A DNA stretch of 64,000 nt from Oceanobacillus massiliensis str. N'diop (GTDB lineage Bacteria > Bacillota > Bacilli > Bacillales > Amphibacillaceae), in the NCBI RefSeq assembly GCF_000285495.1, contig NZ_HE610980.1, positions 153,071 to 217,070 of the forward strand, written 5' to 3'. Numbering within the stretch: position 1 is the first letter of the stretch; every line of letters starts with the position of its first letter. A program made the translations under genes and the position numbers. Positions 34,021-42,394 of the stretch are shown here, piece by piece. A model generated the notes under the pieces. The model did no database searches. It saw only the letters and a list, made by a program, of their open reading frames with translations, and was not told the DNA's origin.

Positions 34021-34929
34021 TCAATCCCATTCATAAGGGGTCGCTTGATATACATAATAATTGAGCCAATTCGAGAAAAGCAGACTGCAATGGCTCTTCC
34101 AGCGATATACAGGAGCCTTACCAGGGTCATTATCGGGAAAATAGTTTTCAGGCAATGCTGTTTTTATGCCACGTGCACAATCGCGGAAATACTCCTCTGC
34201 CAATGTCGTTGCATCATATTCCAAATGCCCTGTGGCCATGATGTTTTTCCCGTCCTTGGAAGTCGCAAGAAACACACCGGCTTGGTCTGATTGGGCAAGT
34301 ATTTGAAGTTCCGGGTGATTACGGATCTGTTCAAGCATGATATCGGTATACCTTGAATGCGGAGCAAGAAAATATTCGTCAAATCCGCGAACCAGATTCT
34401 CGTTCGGCAATAGCACTTCATGTTCAAAGACACCAAAGCATTTTTTGGATAATTCGTGTTTCCCAATACCATAATGGTGATAGAATGCCGCCTGGGCTCC
34501 CCAGCAAATGTGAAGCGTCGAGGTTACATTTTCCTTCGACCAATTCATAATATCCTGGAGCTCTTCCCAGTAATCAACCTCTTCAAAAGGAAGATGCTCA
34601 ACAGGAGAACCAGTTATGATCATCCCGTCAAAACGTTTACTCATCACCTCTGAAAAAGGTTTATAAAACGTATCCAGATGATATTTACTCGTATTTTTCG
34701 ATTGATGGGTTGTCAGTCTTAAAAAGGATATATTTACTTGAATGGGAGTATTGCCAAGAAAACGCAGCAGCTGGGCTTCCGTTTTTTCCTTTTCTGGCAT
34801 CAGATTTAAAATCAATATATTTAAAGGACGTATATCCTGTGTCGTCGCCCGTTCTTCTTCCATTACAAATATATTTTCCTGTTCAAGTATTTCTTTAGCC
34901 GGCAATTGCCCCGGTATTCGAATCGGCAT
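34021..34929 (-). CDS. metAA: MetA-type homoserine O-acetyltransferase
   Basis: A 302-residue enzyme of the MetA fold that acylates homoserine at the start of methionine synthesis. The catalytic residues are Cys142 (HICWGAQA), His235 (ATGHLEYD) and Glu237. Residue 111 is Glu (SPVEHL), the residue that marks acetyl-CoA use in Bacillus enzymes; succinyl-CoA users have Gly there. So the product is probably O-acetylhomoserine. The start follows AAGGGGAT. No S-box was seen in its leader. It stands alone, away from the SAM-regulated genes at 57150. Confidence 0.93.
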   Translation of the reverse strand: MPIRIPGQLPAKEILEQENIFVMEEERATTQDIRPLNILILNLMPEKEKTEAQLLRFLGNTPIQVNISFLRLTTHQSKNTSKYHLDTFYKPFSEVMSKRFDGMIITGSPVEHLPFEEVDYWEELQDIMNWSKENVTSTLHICWGAQAAFYHHYGIGKHELSKKCFGVFEHEVLLPNENLVRGFDEYFLAPHSRYTDIMLEQIRNHPELQILAQSDQAGVFLATSKDGKNIMATGHLEYDATTLAEEYFRDCARGIKTALPENYFPDNDPGKAPVYRWKSHCSLLFSNWLNYYVYQATPYEWD

Positions 34930-35158
34930 TGTAACTATCCCCTTCCCATTTACTTCTATTTATATCAAAAACGTATATCAAAACGATGGGATTTTCAAGC
35001 CTATCAATCAATATAGTCTAATAAAAGTTAAATTTATATTTCTGTCAGATCCGCCTTTCGATGTGAGCATCCTTCCGCCGGGTCGGGGTGGGTATTGGCT
35101 GGGAGTTGGAGCGCAAAATATTGGCCATCCACGGCTGATTCGGTCCGCGCTCGCCAGC

Positions 35159-35253
35159 TTACTGTCCGAGTTCGGCGATTTACTGTCCGATTATAGACAT
35201 TTACTTGCCGATTCTGCTCACTTACTGTCCGAATCCCACCGAATACTGTCCAA
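35159..35253. repeat. 21-bp tandem repeat, five units
   Basis: The core TTACTGTCCGA recurs at 35159, 35180, 35201, 35222 and 35243 with an exact 21-bp period and variable linkers. Read on the plus strand it would encode Leu-rich heptads (LLSEFGD, LLSDYRH, LLADSAH), but no start or ribosome site supports translation. It lies between metA and the NUDIX gene. Confidence 0.8.
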
Positions 35254-35329
35254 ACGGCCAAATCTAATGGTCTCTCATCCCCTCCCAATCAAGATCCTGC
35301 GCAATTCAGCAGAGCTGCTGGGCTCGGTC

Positions 35330-35818
35330 TTAATCGGATAATAATTTATAGAAATCTGGAAGGGTGGGGACTATTTCTCCGTTACGAATCATTCGATAAT
35401 ATGTATGCCTGTCCACCCATTTTGCTGCAATTACTTCGGTATCCTGCAGGTTGAGACTGGCTATATCAGCATTGCTGTATGCCAGCCAGTAGTCTGAGTG
35501 ATAGGTTGGTTTCAGATGCCGATAGAGCAGGCTTAACGAATCAGGATCTATTTCCAGACCCAATTCCTCTCTCGTTTCCCTTATGACGCCTTCCAGACTG
35601 CTTTCTCCAGCGAGCACGGATCCACCAGCACATTCCCATAAACCGCCATAATGTTTATTTGGGTGACGCTTTGACAGCAGGATTTCCCCCTTGCTGTTTT
35701 GAATCCAAGCATGCACGACTAAATGGTAGCATCCTTCCGGGACAGGTACGCCGCGTCTATGCGTTTTTCCAAGTTTCTTTCGGTTACTGTCATATAGGTC
35801 CCATAATTCCATAAACAT
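35330..35818 (-). CDS. NUDIX hydrolase
   Basis: A 162-residue NUDIX enzyme with the full Nudix box GGSVLAGESSLEGVIRETRE followed by ELGL (GX5EX7REUXEEXGU). The N-terminal HRRGVPVPEGCYHLVVHAWI resembles YfcD/isopentenyl-diphosphate-isomerase-like Nudix proteins. The substrate, a nucleoside or isoprenyl diphosphate, cannot be decided. The frame is open upstream into the radical SAM gene, but ATG 35818 has a reasonable site (AGATGGAG). It begins 11 bp after the radical SAM stop, so the two are probably cotranscribed. Confidence 0.87.
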   Translation of the reverse strand: MFMELWDLYDSNRKKLGKTHRRGVPVPEGCYHLVVHAWIQNSKGEILLSKRHPNKHYGGLWECAGGSVLAGESSLEGVIRETREELGLEIDPDSLSLLYRHLKPTYHSDYWLAYSNADIASLNLQDTEVIAAKWVDRHTYYRMIRNGEIVPTLPDFYKLLSD

Positions 35819-35828
35819 TCTCCATCTC

Positions 35829-36953
35829 TTAAATAAGGATCTTCGCCTTTCTCTTGCTGAAATCAACATCTGGATAATAGGCATTTTTAACAAGTACATT
35901 TGGTCCCAGACATTTGACGGCCGGGCAGTGACAGTTTAAGCTTTTCGCTGTTTTCGTCTGCATCCATGCGTCATAGGAATCCAGTAAACTAGTTGTTTGG
36001 ATATTTCCAAGCGAAGGTTCATCCGCAAAATCCGTCACGATTACGTCTCCAGTAAAAATGTTTACATTAAGTCGTGAACGACCATCCGGGTCATTTCTGA
36101 TAGTTACATTTTTCTCTTTATATAGCTGCTTTAAAAGTTCCTGGTCTTCTTTTGAAGCACTGCATGGATAAAATGGCAATGTTCCAAACAGCATCCACAT
36201 ATCCTTATTGCGATGATCCAGCAGGCGCTTAATGGCAGTGCGCATCTCATCCAGACTGAGTATTTCCAGATTACTAGCAAAATCAACCGGGTACATAGGG
36301 TGAATTTCATGGCGGGCACATCCCATTTCATTCACATGATCGTGGATTTTTTCCAGATATGGGAATGTCCGTTTATTAAGCATCGTCTCTGCAGACACCA
36401 TGACCCCTTCTCTGGAAAGACGCTGCGAATTCTCGACCATCCGTTCAAAGTATTTCTCGCGATTCTCGGCAGACGGCTTACGTTCCATCAGCGCAAATCC
36501 TGTCTCGGAAAATTCCTCGACAGTACCCCAGTTATGGGAAATATGCAGGACATCGAGATATGGAATAATTTCTTCATAACGATTATAAGGTAACGTCAGG
36601 TTAGAATTAATCTGCGTCTTTACACCTCTGTTATGGGCGTATTTAAGCAGTGGCAGGACATATTCCCTAACTGACTTTTTATTCATCATTGGTTCTCCGC
36701 CTGTTATGCTAAGTGTACGGAGGTGAGGAATTTCATCCAGCCTTTTTTGCAGCAATTCCATCGGCAATGCATTCGGATCCATATTTTGCAGTGTATACCC
36801 GACTGCACAATGGGCACAGCGCATATTACACATATAAGTAGTTGTGAATTCAATGTTGGATAAGGTCATTTTCCCATGCTGTTCCACATCCATGTATGCT
36901 TCCCATGGATCGTTTGCAGGCGTTATAGCCTGAGTTTTCTCTGTTGTATTCAT
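35829..36953 (-). CDS. yfkAB: Radical SAM protein, YfkAB type
   Basis: A 374-residue radical SAM enzyme. The cluster motif CNMRCAHC (Cx3Cx2C) is near residue 42, followed by SITGGEPMM and a C-terminal region with further cysteines (NCHCPAVKCLGPN), which matches the radical SAM/CxCxxxxC arrangement of the YfkAB family. The substrate is unknown. In B. subtilis 168 the equivalent is reported as two frames, yfkA and yfkB; here it is one intact gene. ATG 36953 is preceded by GGGGAA. Confidence 0.85.
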   Translation of the reverse strand: MNTTEKTQAITPANDPWEAYMDVEQHGKMTLSNIEFTTTYMCNMRCAHCAVGYTLQNMDPNALPMELLQKRLDEIPHLRTLSITGGEPMMNKKSVREYVLPLLKYAHNRGVKTQINSNLTLPYNRYEEIIPYLDVLHISHNWGTVEEFSETGFALMERKPSAENREKYFERMVENSQRLSREGVMVSAETMLNKRTFPYLEKIHDHVNEMGCARHEIHPMYPVDFASNLEILSLDEMRTAIKRLLDHRNKDMWMLFGTLPFYPCSASKEDQELLKQLYKEKNVTIRNDPDGRSRLNVNIFTGDVIVTDFADEPSLGNIQTTSLLDSYDAWMQTKTAKSLNCHCPAVKCLGPNVLVKNAYYPDVDFSKRKAKILI

Positions 36954-37207
36954 TTCATCATTCCCCTTTTCTATGACCATACTTCCTTATTTTAACACTT
37001 ATTTTTACTTATGATGTATCTTTCTGATTTACTACTGTTCTTCCATTTCCCCAATAATCTCTTCCTTCCCAAAAGCTGCCGTAAATAAGAGCAATCCGTT
37101 TCCAATAATTCTATTTAAGCAGATTAATTTCTGATATTTAGGGTAATTATAGTTACTGTTGGTTCTTGTTAAATCGGCCAAAATTTTATGAGAAAAGAGG
37201 AGAGTAA

Positions 37208-38821
37208 ATGGCAAAAGATCCATCCAAAGAAAATCATTCTCAAACGAACGCAGAAAACGATGACACGCTAACAACGAGACAAGGTCATCCCGTTACGAAT
37301 AATCAAAACATAAGAACGGTTGGAAACCGCGGTCCGGCCACATTAGAGAACTATGATTTCATTGAAAAAATCAGTCATTTCGATCGGGAAAAAGTGCCAG
37401 AGCGGATTGTTCACGCACGTGGAGCTGGTGCTCATGGTTACTTTGAAACATATGGTACAGTTGGCGACGAACCCGTTTCCAAATATACACGTGCGAAAGT
37501 TTTTCAGGACAAAGGAAAACAGACGCCTTTATTTGTCCGGTTCTCCACCGTGGTCAATAATGCTGGTTCCCCTGAAACGGTACGTGACCCGCGCGGATTT
37601 GCAGTTAAATTTTACACAGAAGATGGGAACTGGGACTTGGTTGGAAATAATTTAAAGATATTCTTCATCCGCGATGCAATGAAGTTCCCTGATATGATAC
37701 ATGCATTCAGGCCCGATCCGGTAACTAACATTCAGGATGCTGAGCGTTTCTTTGACTTTTGCTCCAACTCTCCTGAATCTTTCCATATGGTCACATTTAT
37801 TTACTCCCCTTGGGGCATACCGGCAAACTACCGCATGATGCAGGGTTCTGGAGTCAACACATACAAGTGGGTCAACAGTGAAGGAGAAGCTGTACTTGTC
37901 AAATATCACTGGGAACCAAAACAAGGTATCAAAAACTTAACAGCCAAAGAAGCAGAAGAAATACAAGCAGAGAATTTCAACCATGCAACACAGGATCTCT
38001 ATGATGCAATTGAACGTGGCGAGTATCCGGAGTGGGAACTGTTTGTGCAAATCTTAAGTGATGATGAGCATCCTGAATTGGACTTCGATCCGCTTGATGA
38101 TACGAAGCTCTGGCCAAAAGACCAAATTCCTTGGCGTCCTGTAGGGAAAATGGTGCTGAATAAGAACCCGGAAAACTATTTTAATGAAGTAGAACAAGCA
38201 GCTTTTGGTACGGGAGTTCTTGTTGACGGACTTGATTTCTCCGATGACAAAATGCTTCAGGGAAGAACATTCTCCTACTCAGATACCCAGCGTTATCGTG
38301 TAGGCGCAAACTATCTGCAAATGCCAATCAATGCTGCCAAGAAACGTGTAGCCACTAACCAGGAAGGCGGGCAATTAAGACATCAGAATGATAAAGCGCC
38401 CGGCCAAAATCCACATATAAATTACGAGCCATCGACACTTGGCGGATTGAAAGAAGCTGAGCAGGCAGGCAAAGAACATATGCCATATGTTGAAGGTAAA
38501 TTATCACGTGAATCGATTGACAGAAATGACAATACCAAGCAGGCTGGGCAGACGTTTCGTGAGTTTGAAGACTGGGAAAAAGATGAGCTGATCAACAATC
38601 TCGTCAATGACCTTTCTACCTGCGACCAGCGTATCCAGGATAAAATGATTGCACTGGCAGAAGAAGCAGATGATGAATATGGACGCAGATTGCGTGAAGG
38701 GCTGCAAGAAGCAAGCAAGATGATGAAAGAAAAATCAAGCATGCATCCGCTTGGTGCCGATGGTGCTGAAGAAGCAACGAAAGATGCTATTAAAAAAGGG
38801 CATGATGCAGACCCATATTAA
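37208..38821 (+). CDS. Catalase (monofunctional, haem)
   Basis: A 537-residue haem catalase that dismutates hydrogen peroxide. The catalytic His69 is in [12 protein letters not shown], the conserved Asn in NWDLVGNN (about 147), and the haem-ligand Tyr in [12 protein letters not shown]. It is a small-subunit-type enzyme with an about 40-residue C-terminal extension. The start has AGAGGAG upstream. A loose GTAATTATAGTTAC palindrome 50 bp before the start could be a degenerate PerR site, but I do not claim it. It is a single gene with its own terminator. Confidence 0.95.
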   Translation: MAKDPSKENHSQTNAENDDTLTTRQGHPVTNNQNIRTVGNRGPATLENYDFIEKISHFDREKVPERIVHARGAGAHGYFETYGTVGDEPVSKYTRAKVFQDKGKQTPLFVRFSTVVNNAGSPETVRDPRGFAVKFYTEDGNWDLVGNNLKIFFIRDAMKFPDMIHAFRPDPVTNIQDAERFFDFCSNSPESFHMVTFIYSPWGIPANYRMMQGSGVNTYKWVNSEGEAVLVKYHWEPKQGIKNLTAKEAEEIQAENFNHATQDLYDAIERGEYPEWELFVQILSDDEHPELDFDPLDDTKLWPKDQIPWRPVGKMVLNKNPENYFNEVEQAAFGTGVLVDGLDFSDDKMLQGRTFSYSDTQRYRVGANYLQMPINAAKKRVATNQEGGQLRHQNDKAPGQNPHINYEPSTLGGLKEAEQAGKEHMPYVEGKLSRESIDRNDNTKQAGQTFREFEDWEKDELINNLVNDLSTCDQRIQDKMIALAEEADDEYGRRLREGLQEASKMMKEKSSMHPLGADGAEEATKDAIKKGHDADPY

Positions 38822-38826
38822 AATGA

Positions 38827-38858
38827 AACAAAGCCACTGCAGTTGCAGTGGCTTTGTT
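38827..38858 (+). terminator. Terminator of the catalase gene
   Basis: AACAAAGCCACTGCA pairs with TGCAGTGGCTTTGTT around 2 nt: a near-perfect 15-bp stem. Confidence 0.85.
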
Positions 38859-38869
38859 CATGGCCAAAA

Positions 38870-39304
38870 TCAGTACATTTCAGCCAATTGTTTGATTTTC
38901 AACTTGGCAGTATTTGCGAACTCGACTGATGAATCATAATAATCCCGCCCATTTGGCAGCACCGAGAAATCACCGATTGAAAACGACAACTTTACTCCTT
39001 CATCCTGTTCTTCAATCGTATATGTGTATGCTATGTCTTCTGGCTTTAGATGAACATCCCAGCCGGAAACAGACAGTGAAATGACCAGCCTTTTCTCCGA
39101 TTCAGCTTCAATAACCTCTGTTTTCGTAATCCCCCCATCTGGAAGGTCCCAAATCACTTCACTTCCAACCCCCATAATTTCTTCAGGATAATCCTCTGGG
39201 AGTTCATCCCATCGCTTAACATAGATTGGGTTAACAAGAACCTCCCATACCTTTGAAGCGGAAGCATTAATAACAATTTCATCATTTACAATTAGTGATC
39301 TCAT
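38870..39304 (-). CDS. SRPBCC-family protein (AHSA1-like)
   Basis: A 144-residue START-like protein with the N-terminal INASASKVWEVLVNPIYVKR pattern and alternating beta strands typical of SRPBCC/AHSA1 proteins, which bind hydrophobic ligands. The ligand is unknown. ATG 39304 is 8 nt after GAGGGAG; the open frame begins slightly earlier with GTG. It lies downstream of aroD on the same strand, 27 bp away, so it is probably cotranscribed. Confidence 0.78.
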   Translation of the reverse strand: MRSLIVNDEIVINASASKVWEVLVNPIYVKRWDELPEDYPEEIMGVGSEVIWDLPDGGITKTEVIEAESEKRLVISLSVSGWDVHLKPEDIAYTYTIEEQDEGVKLSFSIGDFSVLPNGRDYYDSSVEFANTAKLKIKQLAEMY

Positions 39305-39330
39305 CGATAGCACTCCCTCTCATCGTCACG

Positions 39331-40095
39331 TCAAAGACTATTGTGAATTACACGCAAAGCATGCTTCAGTTCTGCCACTCCAATCTGGCCAGGAGCGGAA
39401 ACCTTCTTGACCGCGGCAAAGGTTACGGCAGATCCGAATACCTCTCCCGAGAGCCTGCTGACTACTCCCTTCCCCGCCATAGCCATTGTAATGATCGGCC
39501 TGTCTGCATAATGGTCGTTCATTTCATAAGTTGCATGCAATAATTTCAGCACATCTCCAGCATCTTTTGGCATCACAGCAATTTTTGGAATATCTCCTCC
39601 CAATGCCTGTGCCTTGCGCAGCCGCAAAACGATCTCTTCTACAGGTGGGGTTTTTTCAAAATCATGATTGGAAACAATCACACCGACATTGTTATCATGG
39701 GCTGTATGAATGAGTTCTTTCACATCACTTTCACGTTGAAATAACTCCACATCCACCAAGTCAACCTGCCCTGTTTCAGCTATTCCCTTAATCAATCCCA
39801 TATAATCCTTCGCAGCTATTTCCCTTTCCCCACCTTCTTTGGCACTTCGGAACGTAAATAGAATAGGAATATCTATCAGAATCTCTCTAAGCTTCTTTAA
39901 TGTTGTCTTTACCTGCCGGATATCTTCCACATGGTCAAATAAATCGACTCGCCATTCTGCCATATCAACGCGAAGAGCTGCCAACGTCTCCGCTTCTTCC
40001 AATAACTCAGCATCCGTAGTCCCGATCATCGGCACACATATTTTTGGAATCCCTTCCCCTATCGTTAATCCCCTAACCTTCACAAGAGATTTCAT
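39331..40095 (-). CDS. aroD: AroD, type I 3-dehydroquinate dehydratase
   Basis: A 254-residue (beta/alpha)8 enzyme that dehydrates 3-dehydroquinate to 3-dehydroshikimate through a Schiff base. Its residues are His144 in VSNHDFEKTP and Lys171 in IPKIAVMP. The N-terminal PKICVPMIGTT and the EWRVD substrate loop fit the family. Isolated type I enzymes can serve in shikimate synthesis or in quinate use; no quinate genes are nearby. ATG 40095 follows AAGGAG by 8 nt. Confidence 0.93.
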   Translation of the reverse strand: MKSLVKVRGLTIGEGIPKICVPMIGTTDAELLEEAETLAALRVDMAEWRVDLFDHVEDIRQVKTTLKKLREILIDIPILFTFRSAKEGGEREIAAKDYMGLIKGIAETGQVDLVDVELFQRESDVKELIHTAHDNNVGVIVSNHDFEKTPPVEEIVLRLRKAQALGGDIPKIAVMPKDAGDVLKLLHATYEMNDHYADRPIITMAMAGKGVVSRLSGEVFGSAVTFAAVKKVSAPGQIGVAELKHALRVIHNSL

Positions 40096-40207
40096 ATACA
40101 CAGCTCCTTAAAACTATCTATTTTTTACGATAACTTATTTTGAAACTTTGCTCCAGTTTCGTTAGCACTAACTTCAGAAAAAAATTGACTTATTAAACTT
40201 TAGCTGT

Positions 40208-40247
40208 TATGGTTATACACATGAGTATATAACCATATAACCATTAT
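40208..40247. promoter_or_regulatory. Inverted-repeat operator of the GntR-ABC gene
   Basis: TATGGTTATA (40208-40217) and TATAACCATA (40228-40237) form a 10-bp palindrome, and a further TATAACCATTAT overlaps on the right. It lies 26-65 bp before the gene, matching where YtrA-type GntR repressors bind. Confidence 0.65.
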
Positions 40248-40272
40248 GATAATTACCAGGTGGTGAACCAAT

Positions 40273-41514
40273 TTGAGTAAGCAGTTCGATAGCAGTAAAC
40301 CCATATTCATTCAAGTGAGGGAAAGGATTGAAGATCAGATTGTGAATGATCAATTGAAGGAAGGGGAACAGGCCCCTTCCACGAACCAGCTTGTGAATTT
40401 TTACAAGATTAATCATGCGACTGTATCAAAAGGAATCAATCAATTAGTCGATGAAGAAATCCTTTTTAAGAAAAGAGGGATTGGGATGTTTGTCGCTGAA
40501 GGAGCCAAAGAGAAACTGATTCAAAAACGCAAGAATGCGTTTATTGAAGATTACATTCTAAGTTTAGTGCTGGAAGCTGATAAGCTAGGGATTTCCGAGA
40601 ATGAAATTGCCGAAATGATAAAAAAGTTAAAGGAAGTGTTTAAGATGGAAATAAAAGTTAGCAATCTTTCCTTGAAATATCGCAGTTTCGAAGCTCTGAA
40701 AAACATTTCATTTAGGATTGACGGTGCAAAAATCTGTGGATTGCTCGGCAGGAACGGAGCCGGTAAAACAACTCTTCTTTCATTGCTTGCATCTTACCGG
40801 GAGCCAACGGGCGGATCCATTGAAATAAACGGGGAAGCACCTTTTGAAAATGCTAGTGTTATGCAAGATCTAGCCTTTATCTATGAAAAGGATTATAGTG
40901 ACGAATACGAAAAAGTGAGCGGAATGCTTGAATCTATCGAAAGATACCGCCCGAATTATGATGCTGAATATGCCGCATATCTTGTGAAACGCTTTAAGCT
41001 GCCGCTGGATAAGCCTGTGAATAAGCTATCCAAAGGAATGCAATCTTCCCTTAACGTCACGATGGGATTAGCCGGCAGGACGCCCATCACGATATTTGAT
41101 GAAGCATATCTTGGTATGGACGCACCTACAAGAGAAATATTCTACAAAGAATTATTAGAAGAACAATCCAGAAACCCAAGAACCATCATTCTGTCTACAC
41201 ATCTTGTTTCCGAGATGGAGTATTTGTTTGATGAAATTATTATCATTGATAAGGGTGCCGTTGTCATACAAGAGGATTATGAGACACTAACCTCTCGCGG
41301 CGCTTCCATCACGGGAACTGCTGAAATCGTTGATGAATTTGCTGCCGGGATGCAGCAATTGAATGTACAGCAGTTAGGTAATACGAAATCGGTTATGGTT
41401 TATGGAAATCTGAATGAGCAACAGCGGCAAGCAGCACAATACAACGGTCTGGAAATTGGTCCGGTTTCTCTTCAGGAATTATTTATTCATTTGACGGGTG
41501 AGGTGGATGCATAA
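40273..41514 (+). CDS. GntR (YtrA-type) regulator fused to ABC transporter ATPase
   Basis: A single 413-residue frame with two parts that are normally separate genes. Residues 1-124 are a YtrA-type GntR winged helix (PIFIQVRERIEDQIVNDQLK, then STNQLVNFYKINHATVSKGI) with its short C-terminal helices. Residues 125-413 are an ABC ATPase: Walker A GRNGAGKTT (159-167), signature LSKGMQ, Walker B ITIFDEAYLGMD and the switch STHLVS. The junction is at Met125 (40645), which is preceded by AAAGGAAG, so free ATPase could also be made. TTG start with AGGTGG upstream. The next gene is its membrane partner. The operator at 40208 suggests self-repression. Confidence 0.88.
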   Translation: MSKQFDSSKPIFIQVRERIEDQIVNDQLKEGEQAPSTNQLVNFYKINHATVSKGINQLVDEEILFKKRGIGMFVAEGAKEKLIQKRKNAFIEDYILSLVLEADKLGISENEIAEMIKKLKEVFKMEIKVSNLSLKYRSFEALKNISFRIDGAKICGLLGRNGAGKTTLLSLLASYREPTGGSIEINGEAPFENASVMQDLAFIYEKDYSDEYEKVSGMLESIERYRPNYDAEYAAYLVKRFKLPLDKPVNKLSKGMQSSLNVTMGLAGRTPITIFDEAYLGMDAPTREIFYKELLEEQSRNPRTIILSTHLVSEMEYLFDEIIIIDKGAVVIQEDYETLTSRGASITGTAEIVDEFAAGMQQLNVQQLGNTKSVMVYGNLNEQQRQAAQYNGLEIGPVSLQELFIHLTGEVDA

Positions 41515-42305
41515 TGCAGCAAAATACATTTTTTCCTAAAGTTGCTATAGATATGTTTCTAGCGCAGCTAAAATGGTCACTATGGTTTATTAGTTTTCTT
41601 TTGCTGGCGCATATCGTCATGCTGGCCATTCCTGCAATTGCCAGAGAGAGTATTGATAGCTTTTTATTCTTTTCACATGGCTCCTCCAAAATCTATATGC
41701 TGGTGATTGGAATTATCTCAGCTTATGGCTTCTTGAGTTTCTATGTAAGTCAGGGGATAACCAGAAGAGATTATTTCTACGGTTCAGCTTTGGCAGCATG
41801 TGGAATTTCACTCGCAATAGCCATCATCGCAGCGTTATTTACCGGGATGGAGCATCTCATCACAGAAATGACGAACCTATCCTTAACCATAGACCATTCT
41901 ATGACAGGAAACGGTTCCGGAAGTTCGAGCAATACTGTGAGCAATTTCTCACCAAAGGAAATTCTGGACACATCGATTCTGGCCCACAGCGGCAATTGGT
42001 TAGTCTCCATCCTGATGTATGCCCTCAGTATCCTTACCATGTATACCATCGGCTGGTTAATCGGCGCAGGTTATTATCGTTTTGGATGGATTGCCGGGTT
42101 TGGCTTTATTGCGATGGCAATCGTGTTGATCGTCATCGGCGATCTAATCTGGGGGATTGCTTTAGAAGAGCCCCTGTCCAATTGGCTGCCATTCAGCTCC
42201 ATTGATCTGCCTTTATATGGGTCATTTTTAGGAGCGATCGTGCTAATTGGCATTATCCTTGCATTGATCCGGATAATCACAAAAAGAGTAGCGATTAAAT
42301 TATAG
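41514..42305 (+). CDS. ABC-2-type membrane subunit
   Basis: A 263-residue protein with about six membrane helices and a Ser/Asn/Gly-rich external loop (MTGNGSGSSSNTVSNFSPKE). It overlaps the stop of the GntR-ABC gene by one base (TAATG), so it is the permease of that transporter. In YtrA-controlled systems such exporters respond to cell-wall-active compounds, which is the likely theme here. Substrate unknown. Confidence 0.8.
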   Translation: MQQNTFFPKVAIDMFLAQLKWSLWFISFLLLAHIVMLAIPAIARESIDSFLFFSHGSSKIYMLVIGIISAYGFLSFYVSQGITRRDYFYGSALAACGISLAIAIIAALFTGMEHLITEMTNLSLTIDHSMTGNGSGSSSNTVSNFSPKEILDTSILAHSGNWLVSILMYALSILTMYTIGWLIGAGYYRFGWIAGFGFIAMAIVLIVIGDLIWGIALEEPLSNWLPFSSIDLPLYGSFLGAIVLIGIILALIRIITKRVAIKL

Positions 42306-42338
42306 AAACCTTTTAGGAATTACATTCGCTAGAAAAAG

Positions 42339-42378
42339 AAGACCGATAAAATGGAATATCCATCTTATCGGTCTTTTT
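42339..42378. terminator. Bidirectional terminator
   Basis: AGACCGATAA pairs with TTATCGGTCT, with an inner ATGG/CCAT stem; T-rich on both sides. It separates the GntR-ABC operon from the converging BmrA-like gene. Confidence 0.85.
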
Positions 42379-42394
42379 CATATTGGCTTATGGC

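Noticed and set aside
34930-35020. S-box upstream of metA
   Set aside because: No GAGGGACTGGCCC-type core is present; the only S-box in the window is at 57150.
35159-35253. CRISPR array
   Set aside because: The repeats are contiguous 21-bp units without unique spacers.
34742-35341. 199-codon plus-strand frame containing Leu heptads
   Set aside because: Its first half is antisense to metA and the heptads come from the 21-bp DNA repeat. No ribosome site or start supports it.
37142-37157. PerR box upstream of the catalase gene
   Set aside because: The palindrome GTAATTATAGTTAC departs too much from the PerR consensus to claim it.
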